Of a stretch of DNA of 64,000 bases, positions 43,701 through 55,808 are shown piece after piece. The notes under the pieces are model-generated. The model was not told where the DNA came from. It worked only from the letters and a program-made list of their open reading frames with translations, and made no database searches. Made by a program: the position numbers and the translations under genes. Source of the stretch: Ottelia alismoides (taxonomy: Eukaryota; Streptophyta; Magnoliopsida; Alismatales; Hydrocharitaceae); NCBI GenBank assembly GCA_037367405.1, contig JAZKJV010005754.1, positions 62,001 through 126,000 on the forward strand, in the 5' to 3' direction. The stretch's first letter is position 1, and every line of letters begins with the position of its first letter.

Positions 43701-44849
43701 TTCTTATGAGAACTTTTACTTCCCAGAGAATTCGATAAACCTGGCTAGAGGGAAGGCACCAGTCGAGGATAGAGTTGTTTTTGTGGACAGACCACATGAT
43801 GAGGAGAGACATACAAATGAGAGACATAATCCAGCTTCGGATATCATAGCAGTGATTCTAGACACACTCCAGCATATGAGCATACATATCAAAGATCAGT
43901 GAAGAGTATAGGACGAGTTGAGAGCTGAGATCACTGCGATGAGAGCGGGAGACGGGAACCCACCACCACTTGTCTTGGTTCCCACTACTATGAGAGATGA
44001 GTACGACCTGTGAGCTAGGACACTACACCATTGGATTCGGTTACCGCTGAATCAAAGGTCATATGAGCTGAGTCCTTCCTCTATTTCATTACTTCCCAAC
44101 TTCTATGGGAACACTTCAGAGGAGACGTTCATCTTTTTGCAGTAGTTTGAGATGATACGTGGAACAATGAGCTATCCAGGAGTTACACATGAGGCTATAT
44201 GCCTTAAGGCCTTCCCCTTAATAGATAAGGCACTTTACTGGTTGAGTCATTTGGGGAGGGATTATTCTACATGCGATGATCTGAAGTCCACTTTCCTGCA
44301 TAAGTATTTTCCTCTGGATGGACGAATATGATGAGGATCAAATCTCCAACTTTATATAGCTTCCCCATGAGTCATTCCACAAGGCATAGAAATGATTCAA
44401 GGATTTGACTGAGAGATGCCCTCAACATGAGATACCTTTGAAGGTGCTTGTTCAGAATTAATTTGGAGGACTCCAACTAGATGTTTAGGGCCTAGTGAGC
44501 ATTGCATGTGGTGGTATCCATTTGAATAGGGATGTCGAGTCCATTTGGTCCATCTTTGGGGGGATGGTAGAGAAGTCACATGTTGTTAACTCTACTTGGG
44601 CATTCCAAAAGGGCCCACAACCACTACACCAGCAAGATCATCATAAGGTGGCACGTGCTTCAGATTTTGATTAACAAACTGACATGGGATTTATTAGTGA
44701 GAATCTAACACTGGTCGATGTGATTCAGAAGCAAGTTCAAGATAAGCAGACACTGTGAGTGTTGGAGAAACTCTCATTACTTCCATAGTAGTCAAGTGAT
44801 TTAACGAAGAAAGTGACTGAAGTAAGCTTCAGTACCAGCAGTTGCAAAC
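43701..44849 (+). pseudogene. W gag, first part
   Basis: A 40-base leader remnant (ttcttatgagaacttttact, then tcccagag), matching E1's leader just before its gag ATG, is followed at 43,741 by gag. The start codon is CTG here instead of ATG, and the protein continues 'ARGKAPVEDRVVFVDRP'. The gag core is readable in shifting frames: 'LPNFYGNTSEETFIFLQ' (about 44,095-44,150), 'KAFPLIDKALYWLSHLG' (44,208-44,260) and 'FLHKYFPLDG'. The C-terminal part includes 'FISENLTLVDVIQKQVQD' (44,692-44,740), almost the E1 sequence. It is interrupted at 44,849 by E3. Confidence 0.72.
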
Positions 44850-47800
44850 TGACGAATCGTGAATTTGCCTACGTTAATTATGAGGAATTATTGAGCATTT
44901 TAAATTAATGTTGAATTTGTCATTGTCGGGCAATCGAAATCGATCAAGAAATAACCATAATAAATTAATCAATTTCTAATCGGTATGGTTTATGTTTATT
45001 TTCCTTGGGCAAGTCACAAGGTCGAACTCAATGAGGCAAATGAATAACCTAGAATTTTATCTATCAATGTTCATATACGATTTTTGAGGCGGTATTTTGT
45101 TTTTTAATTTGCAATTTTGGGATGCAAAATGCAAATGTGGACAACTTTAGGGACTAAAATGTTAAGATCAATCAAACGATGTTTGAAAAAAATGAAACTT
45201 GGTTGAAATGTTAATTATGATGAAATGAATGTACTGTATTTTTTTTGGAATTTATGGATGCAAGATAAATACTTTGTGAATTTATGAATGCAAACACAAT
45301 GAATTTCAATGATTAATTATAATAAATATTAAACCTAATTATTTCTAAGAGATAAAATTATCCAAGATCTATCAATAGGTGATGGACCTTAGAAACATCC
45401 TAAACCTCAAAAATACAAGATTCAATACTAACTAAAAATTAACGATTCAAATATGCAAAATGAGTTTTATAAGGTAAACCATGCATGCAAATGCAATTCT
45501 TTTTGGGCATGTTGTAACATACAACTAATTGTACAATCTATGAATTTTTGGCAATTTATTAAGCAATGGTTATTTAATCTGAATTTTCAAGCACAGAGTG
45601 GGCAAAATATGTCATTTTTCACAAGAACAATTATTATCAATTAACAACAGAAAATAAATGATCACAAGCATACCATATCGTAGAGAATTAGTTGAAGAAC
45701 ATCATGCAATTTTTTGATAAATAAAAGGATACAAAATATTGCTTAAATAATAGATAGAAGTCAAGGTTCTAATTGCAATTATAATAAATAAATAAATAAA
45801 TAATAAAATATGCAGAGAATAGACTAAGATGTAAATATCGAGATCATAGGGGGAGTTCCTGCAAATATCCAAGCGGTCACGTGCCAAGCACGTGACCCTT
45901 GGTCGGCTGGGCATTTTTGTGATTCAGCGAAGATCCAGGGGGCTGTCGTGCAAAGTTCTCTCCCCTGCACGTGACGCGTACATGGAGAGGGTCTCAGGCT
46001 TGGCCCCCGCTGTCTCGTGGGACGACGATAGGCTGTGGCTGCCGCAATGACGGTGCTCCGATCGTGGTGGCGGTGACCTCCTCTGCTGGCAACCTAGAGC
46101 AGAGGCGTGTCAAGGGTGTTCGTGCCCTACCATGTCGAAGATGAAGTTGATGCGGACTCCTGGGCACTCCTCAGAGATGATTATGATGGGATGCTTGCAT
46201 AGTATTACATCAGCGGAGATTGAGAGATGCGAGGGGGAGTAGGAGATGTATAGATTATATATGGTGGACAAGCGGGTGGATGCTTAACGAGGGAGACTGG
46301 GCGGAGAAGATGGTTGATCGAAATGGCGGTGGAGACGAATATAGAGAAGGGTGGAATACCTAGAAGATGGAGCTCGACGACGAAGACCAGAGCAGAGCAG
46401 TCTCACCGAAGGTGAGCTACAACGAGGTGCGAAGCACCTCAGATCTCACCGCGCACCTCTGTGCGAAGTCAGGGCTTAGCGCTGTCACCGCCAATCGGAC
46501 TTGATGCCTGGATGTGTTTGTAACGGTGGATGAAGGGGATGCAGAGCGACACAATCACTTAAATAAGAGGCAAAGGGGGGCACCGGCTATGGATGGAAGG
46601 AGGCGGTTTGTCCTGAGTTGGAAAAAGAGTCGGGGATGGGTGGAGATTGGTCGAGAATGGAAGCGAGACGAGGGGGATTCGATTGGTTGGAGCATCGTGG
46701 GGATTTGACGAGATCGGAGGGTGGCAATAGATGAAAGAGAGGATCGGTAGTGGCCGAGAGTCGCAGAGGGGCGACAGCGTTGATGAGATATGCGGTGGAG
46801 TAATTGGGAAAGTTGGCTGAAGGTTGAAGATGCTCCTCGGCCGTCCGATCGGTCGAGATCGGTTGGTTAAGGAGCAGCCATGTGGCACTCGTGGAGGGAC
46901 GGAAGGAGCACATGCAGGGCACGTGCGCAGGAGGCACATGCTCTGCACGTGGGAGGCTTTTATTTTTGTTTATTTTTTTAAATGAAATTAAAAACCTCAA
47001 TAAATTGGTGACACGTGGCGGCTCCATGAGCATCACGTGTTAGCCCTAGAAAAATCGAAAATTAAATACAAAGAAAATAGAAAATAAATAGAAAATGACA
47101 TTAGATCAAAAATTCTTGTCGAAAGTTGCTCGTCTCAACTTTTATGAAGAGACCAAAACCAAAATCAATCATTTGCACAAAGTGATATTTTAGGGTATCC
47201 CATATACATAGAATACCTTGATTTTTGGGTTTTATAATTTTTTTGCCATTTTTAAATCAGATAAAAAACTAAAAAAATATGATAAAACCAAAGATAAATA
47301 TTTACACATTATTGTAATTTTTTGTACTTTTATTATTGATGAAAAAGAAGAAATAAAATAAAATACGAAAAAGGTAATTTTTGTACAAACTGTTAGTAAA
47401 GACTCGGACTCAGTTAAGCTCATTTTGGATCTGGATTTTTACGCATTTTAATAAAACTTTTATCAAGGAAAATAAATGAAAAAGAAATAAAATAAAATGG
47501 ATTAATTATATACATAAAATATTGGGTCAAAAACCGCTAAAATACAAAATGTACAAAAAGACCCAAAACCTAACTTTCACATATGAGCTCTAATTCACTT
47601 GATCTTGGTCTTGTTTTGAAGGTATTTGAATGTACATTACTTCAAAAGTGAGTAGGATCAAATCAGACACTGGATGAGGAAGATATTAAGGTTTTAGTTT
47701 GGAAATCCTAGAACTAGGGTTTGGGTTTTTGGTCCACTTATTTAGGTTAGTGATTTTTTGTATTTTTCATTTATTCTTGTTAGTGATATGTACACAGTGG

Positions 47801-48046
47801 AGGTGGTTTCAATTCATTTGGAGTTATCATGAATTCGTTAAAAATCAGGGAAGTTAGGCTAATTTATAGGTCAATTAGGCTGAGATTTTTGGCTTCTTAT
47901 TTTATGCAATAATGAGTGATAAAATGCCATTCTTATCAAAACATGCATGAATGGTAATTATGCAATATAAATGAAGAAATGCCAATGAATTTTAGGGATT
48001 TGAGCTTAATTCATGACTTTTAGTGTGATGAATATGAGATTCATCA
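44850..48046 (-). repeat. E3 3' LTR
   Basis: The + strand ends are 'tgacgaatcgtgaatttg' and 'gagattcatca', so the sense start is TGATGAATCTC. It is collinear with 57,338-60,761 but shorter: one copy of the 52-bp unit duplicated in the other LTR, and about 190 bp missing near 46,125-46,140. The GC-rich block 46,000-46,960 holds several cacgtg cores and frames on both strands (for example 47,036-46,587) that are LTR sequence, not genes. Confidence 0.85.
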
Positions 48047-48063
48047 TCCCCCTATACTTAAAC
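48047..48063 (-). other. E3 polypurine tract
   Basis: In sense orientation it reads ggtttaagtataggggga, directly before TGATGAATCTC. It is nearly the same as in E1. Confidence 0.8.
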
Positions 48064-49756
48064 CATGCTCGTCCCTGAGCAATGCAATGAGGTGAAATGA
48101 GATTGGGTTCCATACGAAGACAATGACCAGTAGGTGAAAATGAAACTAGATTTGACCTTTGTATTATTAATTTGGTGGAACTTCTGTGTGACTTAGAATT
48201 TTAGAATCAATAACCTTCATGTTCTACACATCATTGTCATAGTTTCGGCTCAGAAGTCAACTTAGATCACTCCTCCTCCCAAAGCATACCCCATGAACAT
48301 TGACCAATCAACTCATGTGTGTGAAAGGTTTTAGCTCTTCCCATCCAGAATGCTAGACTACCATGCAAATCTCCTCTCCAGTAACTCGTCCTTGAGGATT
48401 CAGGTATTTCCTTCTAAGGTCTGTCGCGCTGTGTTCAGAATCGAGGGAGAAATTAGAAGAAAGAGAAAAGAATTGGTGGTGGCCAGTGTAGTCACCTCTC
48501 CTTGTGAAGCCAGCCAGTTTAGCCAAGTCTTCACCAAGATCTACATGTTTTTCTGAAGCTTGGACCTTTTTGGTCAGATGTTTATTTGGTAGTGACTTCT
48601 TTGTATTTGAATTTTTTTAGCTCTGTTTGGATCTTTTTGTACCCCTACGGATATGGAAACTTTTTTCCGTACATATTTTTGGGGTCTTAGAAAAAATTGT
48701 GCCCAGTCGTCCATCCCTTTTCTGAAGCTTTATTTCAACCCGTACTCCGGTCTTTAGATGTCCACGCTACCAGAAAAGAAACTCACACAGTTTTCCAACA
48801 TCCCATCTGAGTTGAGCTAAAAGCATAGTGCGAGAGTACAAATTAATTCCCTATTCCATAGTCGTACCCAGAATGAAGAGATCAAGTTAGACACTAAGAG
48901 TCAAATGCTTCACATTGTCATGTGGAACTCGAAGAATTAAGTCAAAGACCTGAAGTTGCTAAAATCCTATTTCTCGGTGAAGTTCCTATGAAAATAAGGT
49001 GGATTAAGGTCATGTCCAGACCACTCTCTTCTTATCATAACTCAGTTCAGAACCCAAGGGCTTGACACAAATGCAATGAATGTAATGCTGGATGAAGTGT
49101 AGGTACGGAAATGCAGACACATTTTTTTAATGCAAGGATTTTTTAATATATATTTTTTTATGCAAAAATGAATAAGAAGCCATTTTTTTCAAAAAAATTT
49201 GGTTGGACACAGTCACTATTAGTAGCAGAACTTTTTTTCAGTTAGTTACCCACCCTGTAAATACATATAGACTTACGTGAATGTACGGGCTATGGGTAAA
49301 ATATATACACAGTATATACACACACCCCCCTATACTATGTGAGTGTTGTGTCCTCAGAGCACAAGAAGGGTAGAGAAGACATAGCTTGGGATAAGCGTAA
49401 GAGAGTGAAAAAGAAAAGGATAGAACGGCCCGCCCCCTATGCTTAGGCTGTGAATAGTCTAAGTATAGGAGAAGAGCGAAAATGATGCGGTCGGATTATG
49501 TGAATGAGGAGAGTATATACATATGAGCATCGGTTGCCCTTATACTTAGGCTCTTGTCAGCCTCAACATAGAAGAAGGGTGGAAATGATGCGATCGTGAG
49601 TTGGGGAGAATGGTATGTACATAGGCATTAGTCCCCCTCTATACTAGGCCTTGGCCTAAGTAGAGGAAGAAGATGTACAAGGAGACTGATGGGGTCAGGA
49701 GGGAGGGAGGGTAAGAATAAAGATTATCTGCACAGCTTGTGTTTGATTGCTTTTCT
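48064..49756 (-). other. E3 3' non-coding region with conserved blocks
   Basis: In sense order it holds four hairpin/PPT-like units (49,670-49,320), an AT-rich spacer, 'cttcaggtctttgacttaat' (48,955-48,936), 'ggacatctaaagaccgga' (about 48,761-48,744), 'cacaattttttctaagaccc' (about 48,701-48,682), 'atatccgtaggggtac' (about 48,655-48,640) and 'ggcttcacaaggagaggtga' (about 48,515-48,496). In sense, about 48,600-48,350 can be read as a basic, decayed polypeptide ('GEDLAKLAGFTRRGDYTG'), with partial counterparts in Z and E1. Whether this was a third ORF is open. Confidence 0.6.
49320..49670 (-). repeat. Four hairpin/PPT-like tandem units in E3
   Basis: Pyrimidine tracts on the + strand lie near 49,327, 49,434, 49,529 and 49,634 (cccccctatact, gccccctatgctta, cccttatactta, ccccctctatact), about 95-107 bp apart. 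Stems: cttag/ctaag in the second, aggct/agcct in the third, taggcc/ggccta with a 2-base loop in the fourth (49,645-49,658). Confidence 0.6.
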
Positions 49757-51051
49757 TCATGTAGGTTGATCTGATGAGTCCTCAATATGTTCGCTCTGCA
49801 TGAAGTAGATGACCTCAACTTGGGATGTCTGCTCTTTAGATGATTCTACATATAGCTTCAGCAATTGTCCATTCACTGAGAATGGTTGTGCACCATCTTT
49901 GAGTTCGGTAATATCCACACTTCCATTGGTATGCACATCGATGACAATGTAGGGACCCATCCATTTTGATTTGAGTTTCCTATGAAAAATCTTCAACCGA
50001 GCATTGAACAACCGCACTTCTGCCCAGGGACAAAGGTTTTATGCCTAATGTGTCTATCATGCCATCTCTTGACCTTGTCCTTATAGATCACACTATTGTC
50101 ATATGTCTGGTTTCATATTTCAATTAGCTCATTCAGATTTAAGTTCCGACATGGTTTCCCAAGGTGACAACTCCAATTAAGCTTTTTTATCCCCCATTCT
50201 GATTTATGAATTAGCTTTGTGGGTAGATGGCATGGGTAACCATAGATCATCCTAAAAGGTGAAGTATCGAGTGGAGTCTTGTAGGTTGTCCTATAGGTGT
50301 ACAGAACCTGCTCCAAAAGTTGAGACAAGTTCTTCCTATCTGGACGAACCAACTTCAGAAGATTACCATTCACCTCTATGTTAGAAACCTTTGCCATGCC
50401 ATTAGATTGTGGATGATAGGGATTGGCTATTCAATGCTCGAATTTATCTCATTTCTTTATCCACAAAGTGGCTACCCCCATCTGAAATCAAAACATTTGG
50501 GATCCCAAACCTTGCGATGATATGATCCTTGATAAACTTGCAGACTATTTTGCTATCTGCGGTTCGGGTTGGGATAGCCTCCACCCTTCTTGACAAATAA
50601 TCAACCGCCAACAAGATGTACTCAAATCCATAGCTACTTGGAAAAGGACCCATAAAATCAATTCCCCATGCATCGAAAATATCACAGAAAATCACTAGTT
50701 CATTGTCATTTCATCTTTATATCCAACAATCCCTTCCATTCTTTGACAAATCGGGCACGACCGTACAAAATCATTGGCATCTCGAAATAAGGTCTACCAG
50801 TAAAATCCACATTGGAGTACCGTGTGCGCGGTTCTCTTTCCCAGATGGTGTCCTCCAGCCTCAAGTGAATGATAGTATGTGAGTACACTCTGGTATTCCT
50901 CTTGAGGAATACATCTTCGCCAAATGCAATCTGGACTTTTATAGAAAAGGAAAGGATAGTCGCAATGGTATTTTCTTGAATCTGACTTCAGTCGGTCAAT
51001 TCTGCTCTTGGTACAACCTATGGGATCTTTCTTGGAGACAAGATAGTTCAC
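49757..51051 (-). pseudogene. E3 integrase with Glu-to-Lys at the catalytic triad
   Basis: Sense order: the zinc-binding N-terminus (51,051-50,794) with 'CIPQEEYQSVLTYYHSLE' and 'GGHHLGKRT' (one His of the HHCC pattern is Tyr). Core (50,695-50,444): '[12 protein letters not shown]' (first Asp) and '[12 protein letters not shown]' (second Asp). Then (50,397-50,113) 'NGMAKVSNIEVNGNLL', where the family has AEVSNRE, so the catalytic Glu is Lys. The C-terminal domain (50,017-49,757) has 'FHRKLKSKWMGPYIV' and 'QPFSVNGQLLKLYVE'. Frames are separated by shifts. Confidence 0.8.
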
Positions 51052-51084
51052 TATGTCAGAGTACCATGGGACTGAGTCAGTAAC

Positions 51085-51801
51085 TCAAACTGACTCATCT
51101 TGAAATATCTCCTTAATTGATCCAATATTAGAATAATCATTTTGCTCAATTTGGGAAAGGTGATCAGCAACAACATTCTTTATTCCATGTTTATCCTTGA
51201 TCTCCAAATTAAATTCCTGGATTAATAAGATCCATCTCAAAAGACATGCCCTGGCATCCTTCTTTTCCATTAGATATCTAGTTGTCGTATGATCAGTAAA
51301 AATTGTCACCTTGGAGCCCCATATATATGACCTGAATTTTTCCAGGGCCCAAACTACCGCGAGCATTTCCTTTTCAATCACCGTATAATTCCTGTGAGCA
51401 GGATCCAAAACTTTTCTCTCGTAGTGAATCACATAAAGTATCCCATCTCGACTTTGGACAAGCATATCCCCGACAGAAAAATCCGATGCATCGGTCATGA
51501 TCTCAAAGGAAAGAGACCAGTCAGGAGCTTGTAATATCGACAATTCACATGTTTTCTTTTTCAGGAGCTTGAAGGCCTCTAGACACTTGTGATTTATAAT
51601 AAACTGAGTGTCCTTTCCTAAGAGCTCAGTCAGTGGGCGGGCGATCTTTGAAAAATCAGGAATAAATCTTTGATAAAATCCAACATGCCCTAAGAATGAC
51701 CTCACTGGCTTAACGTTGGTTGGTGGCTCAAGTTTCATGATAACATTCACCTGGCAGGGTTGACCTACATTCCCTTTTGGAGATGATGTGCCCCAACACA
51801 A
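51085..51801 (-). pseudogene. E3 RT thumb/connection and RNase H
   Basis: A 238-codon frame overlaps the end of the RT frame by about 70 bases, a frameshift. It contains 'VRSFLGHVGFYQRFIPDFSK' (RT thumb), 'PLTELLGKDTQFI', and RNase H with 'FEIMTDASDFSVGDMLVQ' (catalytic Asp), 'NYTVIEKEMLAVVWALEKF' (Glu) and 'SKVTIFTDHTTTRYL' (Asp). It ends with 'IKNVVADHLSQIE' (last Asp). All RNase H active-site residues are present, the best-kept enzyme domain in the window. Confidence 0.85.
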
Positions 51802-52430
51802 TAACCTCTATCACCATAAAGTGACTTTTCTTCCAGGACAGTACCAAATTAACCTTCCTACATCTCTTGAGGACTCGGTCCAAGTGCACTAAACATGTAT
51901 GAAATGAATCACCATGGACCGAGAAGTCATCCATGAACACTTCCAGGAAGTCACCCACCAATTCGTCAAAGACGACGATCATGCACCGCTGAAATGTGCC
52001 CATGGCATTACAAAGCTTGAATGGCATGCACTTGAATGCGTAAGTGCTGAAAGGACATGTAAAGGTGGTTTTTTCTTGATCCTCAGGAGCAATGGCAACT
52101 TGATTGTAGCCCGAGTACCTATCAAGAAAATAGAAGAATACTTTCCCTGCAAGTCTTTCTAAGAATTGATCAATAAATGGCAGTGGAAAGTAATCTTTCT
52201 TGATATCAGCATTCAGGCGCCTGTAATTGGCACAAACGCGCCACGACATTGGTACTCGAGTCACTATCTCCACCCCCTCCTTATTGGTGACCATATGGAT
52301 TCCTGATTTCTTCGGGACAAAAAGAAGGGAGGCACCCACTTGGAGTCTAAAATGGGGTATATAAATCCTGCTTTGCACCATTTCTCGATCTCTTTCTTAA
52401 CTACTTCCCAGAGATTAGGGTTTAATCTTC
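51728..52430 (-). pseudogene. E3 reverse transcriptase
   Basis: A frame of 217 codons (52,381-51,728) carries 'GASLLFVPKKSGI', 'RVCANYRRLNADIKKDYFPL', 'FFYFLDRYSGYNQVAIAPED', 'EKTTFTCPFSTYAFKCMPF', then 'FLEVFMDDFSVHGDSF' with the catalytic FMDD intact, and 'VLGHIISKREC'. In the family the second motif is FLDGYSGYNQ, so Gly to Arg is a change. Upstream, to 52,430, the RT N-terminus is read in another frame. The RT palm residues are kept, but the frame is broken at both ends. Confidence 0.85.
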
Positions 52431-53142
52431 TCTAGAATTCACAGGAAGGTCTTGTATTATCCTCAAAATAAATTTGATGCGAGAAGAGAGCAGTATTGAT
52501 TCCCATGAGATCTGACATAGTCCAACCAATGGCCTTATGATTCCATTCAAGAACTTCAAGAAATCTAAATTCCTGGTCTTCGGTTAATGATGAGCTAATG
52601 ATCACATGAAATTTCTCCTTGGGTCCCACAAAAAATGCTTACTTGAGTGTAGGAGGAAGTGGTTTCATCTCAGGCAAATCTGATTCATCAATTAGGTCTG
52701 GCTGAATGGCTTTTGAGTCCGGCTCTGTGTTGGTTGAAGGTGAATCAATCTGTGACGTGTTGGCTACCAATTCTGATGCAAGGTGAGTCAGATCGCAAAA
52801 ATAGTGTGGTAATTTAGCCAAAGCCGCGCCCGACTCATCATCAATATTTCTTGATTGTGCCGAAGAAGATGGGACTGACAAATCCAGAATGATTTCTATG
52901 TCATCAAGGGTATTTGTATCCGTGTCTCTAGATAGTTCAGGCAACATCTCACAAACTGCATTATGCACTGTCTCTTCTTCTGATGAGGGGATCTCACCCT
53001 GAACTTCTGGAAGATGATGCCAAGGCCCATTAGTGCTAATGAAGTTGCATTCTGATGACTCTGAGTACTCGGTGGTAGATTCAGAGTCGGGTCATTGCCA
53101 AATTATCTATTTCATCTCCAAGTCCACCTCTCCACCTGGAGA
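52431..53142 (-). pseudogene. E3 pre-RT block and acidic linker
   Basis: The frame 52,629-52,432 covers 'FHVIISSSLTEDQEFRFLEV' and 'NHKAIGWTMSDLMGI...FSHQIYFEDN', the conserved segment just before RT. Between 53,142 and 52,639 an acidic Ser/Asp-rich linker has the frame 52,968-52,639 ending in 'LPEMKPLPPTLK'. The same linker type is found in E1. Confidence 0.7.
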
Positions 53143-54072
53143 TCAGAATTTCATCATTCCTATACCATAATCAAATACGACATTAGTGGTCCGCAAGAAT
53201 AATCTTCCAAGAATGATTTGAGATTCTCTCCAATGGTTCAGGGTTTCCATATCAAAGACATTGAAGTCCACTTTGTACTCTGTCCCATCGACCAATATGA
53301 CCACAATCTTCTCTTCTCTCTTATATCTTTTAGTAGATTTATCTGCAAATTGGAGTAGAGATAATGATTTTCTGAGAAGTCCTAACTCCAATTTGTAGTA
53401 TAAGACTAAGGGGAGAATATTAATCGAAGAACCATTATCCAGTAGTGTGCGTGCGAACGCGATGCCACCAATGCGACTCTCTACATAGTGGGCACCCAGG
53501 TCCCTTTTTTTTCTTGGTATATGCTGATTTTTGGTACATTTGGTAGTCGCCACTGTTAATATATGAGTCTCCACAAATTGACTTGGCTTCTTCCTGCGAG
53601 TCTGGGTGGGAGTGCATTTCACTTTCAAGTATTTTTGAAATACCAGATTATTAGCCACATATTGATCAAATGGTACTTTGGCTGTGATATTTTCCTGATA
53701 GAATTGTTCCATTTCTGGATCATCTTTAATGTTTTTCTTTGGTTTGTGTTTTCCTCTCATAAGAGAATGGGGGAAAGGAATGGAAGTAGTTAAGATAGGA
53801 GATAAAGAACCTGAATCATAAATAAGAGCATCTTTATTAGAAATGGAGTTCTTATTACAATCATTTCTCTGCTGATAATAATCAAAATCATGTTGCAACA
53901 AAGGTGACAAAGGTATATTTGCAGCAACTAGAGGTGCAAGGTCCTCTATAGACTCCATGGATGCCTTTCCTTTCTCATGTACTAGGATCTTCACTGGTGC
54001 TGAATTCAGGTTTCCTTTTTCTTTATTCTCGAAAGTATCCTTCGGTTGATCTTCCGAGTCTTCTTGATCCAT
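53143..54072 (-). pseudogene. E3 hinge and aspartic protease
   Basis: The longest frame in the window, 309 codons. About the first 90 residues are a hydrophilic hinge, then a Lys-rich stretch ('MRGKHKPKKNIKDDPEM', about residue 110), and a basic 'TRRKKPSQFVETHILTVA' region. The protease active site is 'ARTLLDNGSSINILPLVLYY' (about 53,450-53,395; catalytic Asp with Gly-Ser-Ser kept), followed by 'LLQFADKSTKRYKREEKIVV' and 'IILGRLFLRTTNVVFDYGIG'. It is the only one of the three gypsy proteases here with the full D-N-G-S-S motif. Confidence 0.8.
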
Positions 54073-54089
54073 TTCCCTTGCCCGGTCAG

Positions 54090-55808
54090 GTATGTCTATG
54101 GTCCTTTAGCTCCTGAGTGACATAGCATTGATATTGTCAAACGAAAGGATTTCATGTTCAGATATGTGATTGTTTGAGTAGTATACCTGGCCTTTTTGTT
54201 AGGAAGATTGAGATTTTTTCAAGTTATTAGGGTTAGCTTGAACTTGGGTGCAAATGGTAGTAGCAGGGGCAGTCTGTTCATCTCTCCAACGAGACAAGCG
54301 ATTAACATCAATCCATAGATCTTGCTGTTCATTTCAAAAATAGTGAATCTCCTCGAGCAACTATTGCTGGATATCTACAGTTTCTCCTTGAGAGTTGGAT
54401 AATCAAGATGGTTGCTTTGAGGGGTGGCCTTGAGGAGCTTGGTATTGCTATCAGTATTGTTGGGATGCCTGATGGTGTTGATTCTGGCAGTTGTACGATT
54501 GTTGCTGTTATTTCTGATGCTAGGATGGGGTAGTATTCTGAGTGTGCTGTGGCGCAGGTGGAAATGCGGCATTATAGAATGTGGTGGGGTGTTGGTAAGG
54601 CTGACGGTCCCCCATATTACCCTATAGGGTAGGGTCTTGAGTGTACCAGATGTCGTTCACCTCGAACACTGGAGGTGGTGCTTCTTCGGCGATCTCAGCT
54701 GGTGAGGGTGATTGCAGGAAAGGTTGGGCAAAGGATTGGTCCTGAGCCCATGGTTGTCGTTGTCCTGATGCTGGATGCTCCTGGACGTGACGCACACGAT
54801 AAATTGGAACTGCGGATGTAACTATAGCTGGTATCCCTATCTTGGATACCTTCTCGGTCAGCTCCTCAATTTGCTTTGGAAACTGGGAGATCCTGTTGTC
54901 GATGTCATTCATCCTCTTGTGAATTTGATCCACGACCACTAACTTATCAGCAATTATGTTCGTGTTTGGAATAATTCCTCAGCTATTTCTGCAGCAGTTT
55001 GCTTTCCTCTTTTAGATAGAAGTGTGTTGAGGGAATCGATATATGTCGTACTGGCAATCTCCGAGTGGCTTGTCTCAGCCATTTGCTCCAGTACTTTCCA
55101 GACGGTTTCAGCACCACGTGATGTATAGTCTCCTCTGTAGGCAGCACTCACTAATCCATGTGTCTCATAGCTCGGGATAGAATAGAGTGACAGAACTAAG
55201 ATGTTGTCATCTAGATCATGGCAAGGACATTTCTGCAGTAGATCTTTAAATCTATCCCAAGCATCACAAAGTGGTTTGTTAGGCATCTGAGAGAAACCGG
55301 TGATGCTTGTCCTCATCTAATTGGTTCGTATCAAAGGATATAATTATTTTAAGAACAGGTTCTTGAACCTATCATAGGCGGTCACCGTCACTCCTAAATT
55401 CTTCACCCTATAGTCTGCCTTTCCTTTCAAGGTGAAGGGAAGTGTAGTGTGATGAATGTAATCTTGGCTGACTTGGGGATGCCTCAGATTAGAGAATACT
55501 AGCTCCAAATCCCGTAGTAATTCATATGGTTCTTTAGTAGCATTACCATGAAACTATGGCAGTTGGTTCAAGACATGTGGTTTCAGTTCATAATTTATTT
55601 CTAGTTTGAGTGGTTGCAGATAATTTCTCAATCTATACTAGCCAGGGTTGTATGCTGCTTCCATTAGTGGTTCTCACCCAGCATTTAATTGCTCTATTTG
55701 TTCCCTTAGTAAAAGTTGTTGCTACTCAGATGCAGCCAATCTTGCCAAAATCATTTGCATCGGGTCTTCATTTGGTTCATCTTTGTGATCTCTTTTCATG
55801 GGAGGCAT
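54090..55808 (-). pseudogene. E3 gag
   Basis: The start is taken at the ATG with complement at 55,806-55,808, opening 'MPPMKRDHKDEPNEDPMQMI', the first Met after the leader that leads into a gag-like chain. The core follows in shifted frames: 'FHGNATKEPYELLRDLELVF' (about 55,568-55,510), then 55,316-54,954 'MRTSITGFSQMPNKPL', 'AWDRFKDLLQKCPCHDLD' and 'HGLVSAAYRGDY'. The C-terminal part 54,939-54,375 is Pro/Gln/His-rich, with a coiled-coil-like 'RISQFPKQIEELTEKVSKI'. Stops separate the frames. No zinc knuckle is seen. Confidence 0.75.

Noticed and set aside
46559..47036. 149-aa and 129-aa minus-strand frames as a gene
   Set aside because: They lie in the GC-rich part of the E3 LTR and recur, disrupted, in the other LTR (59,268-59,730).
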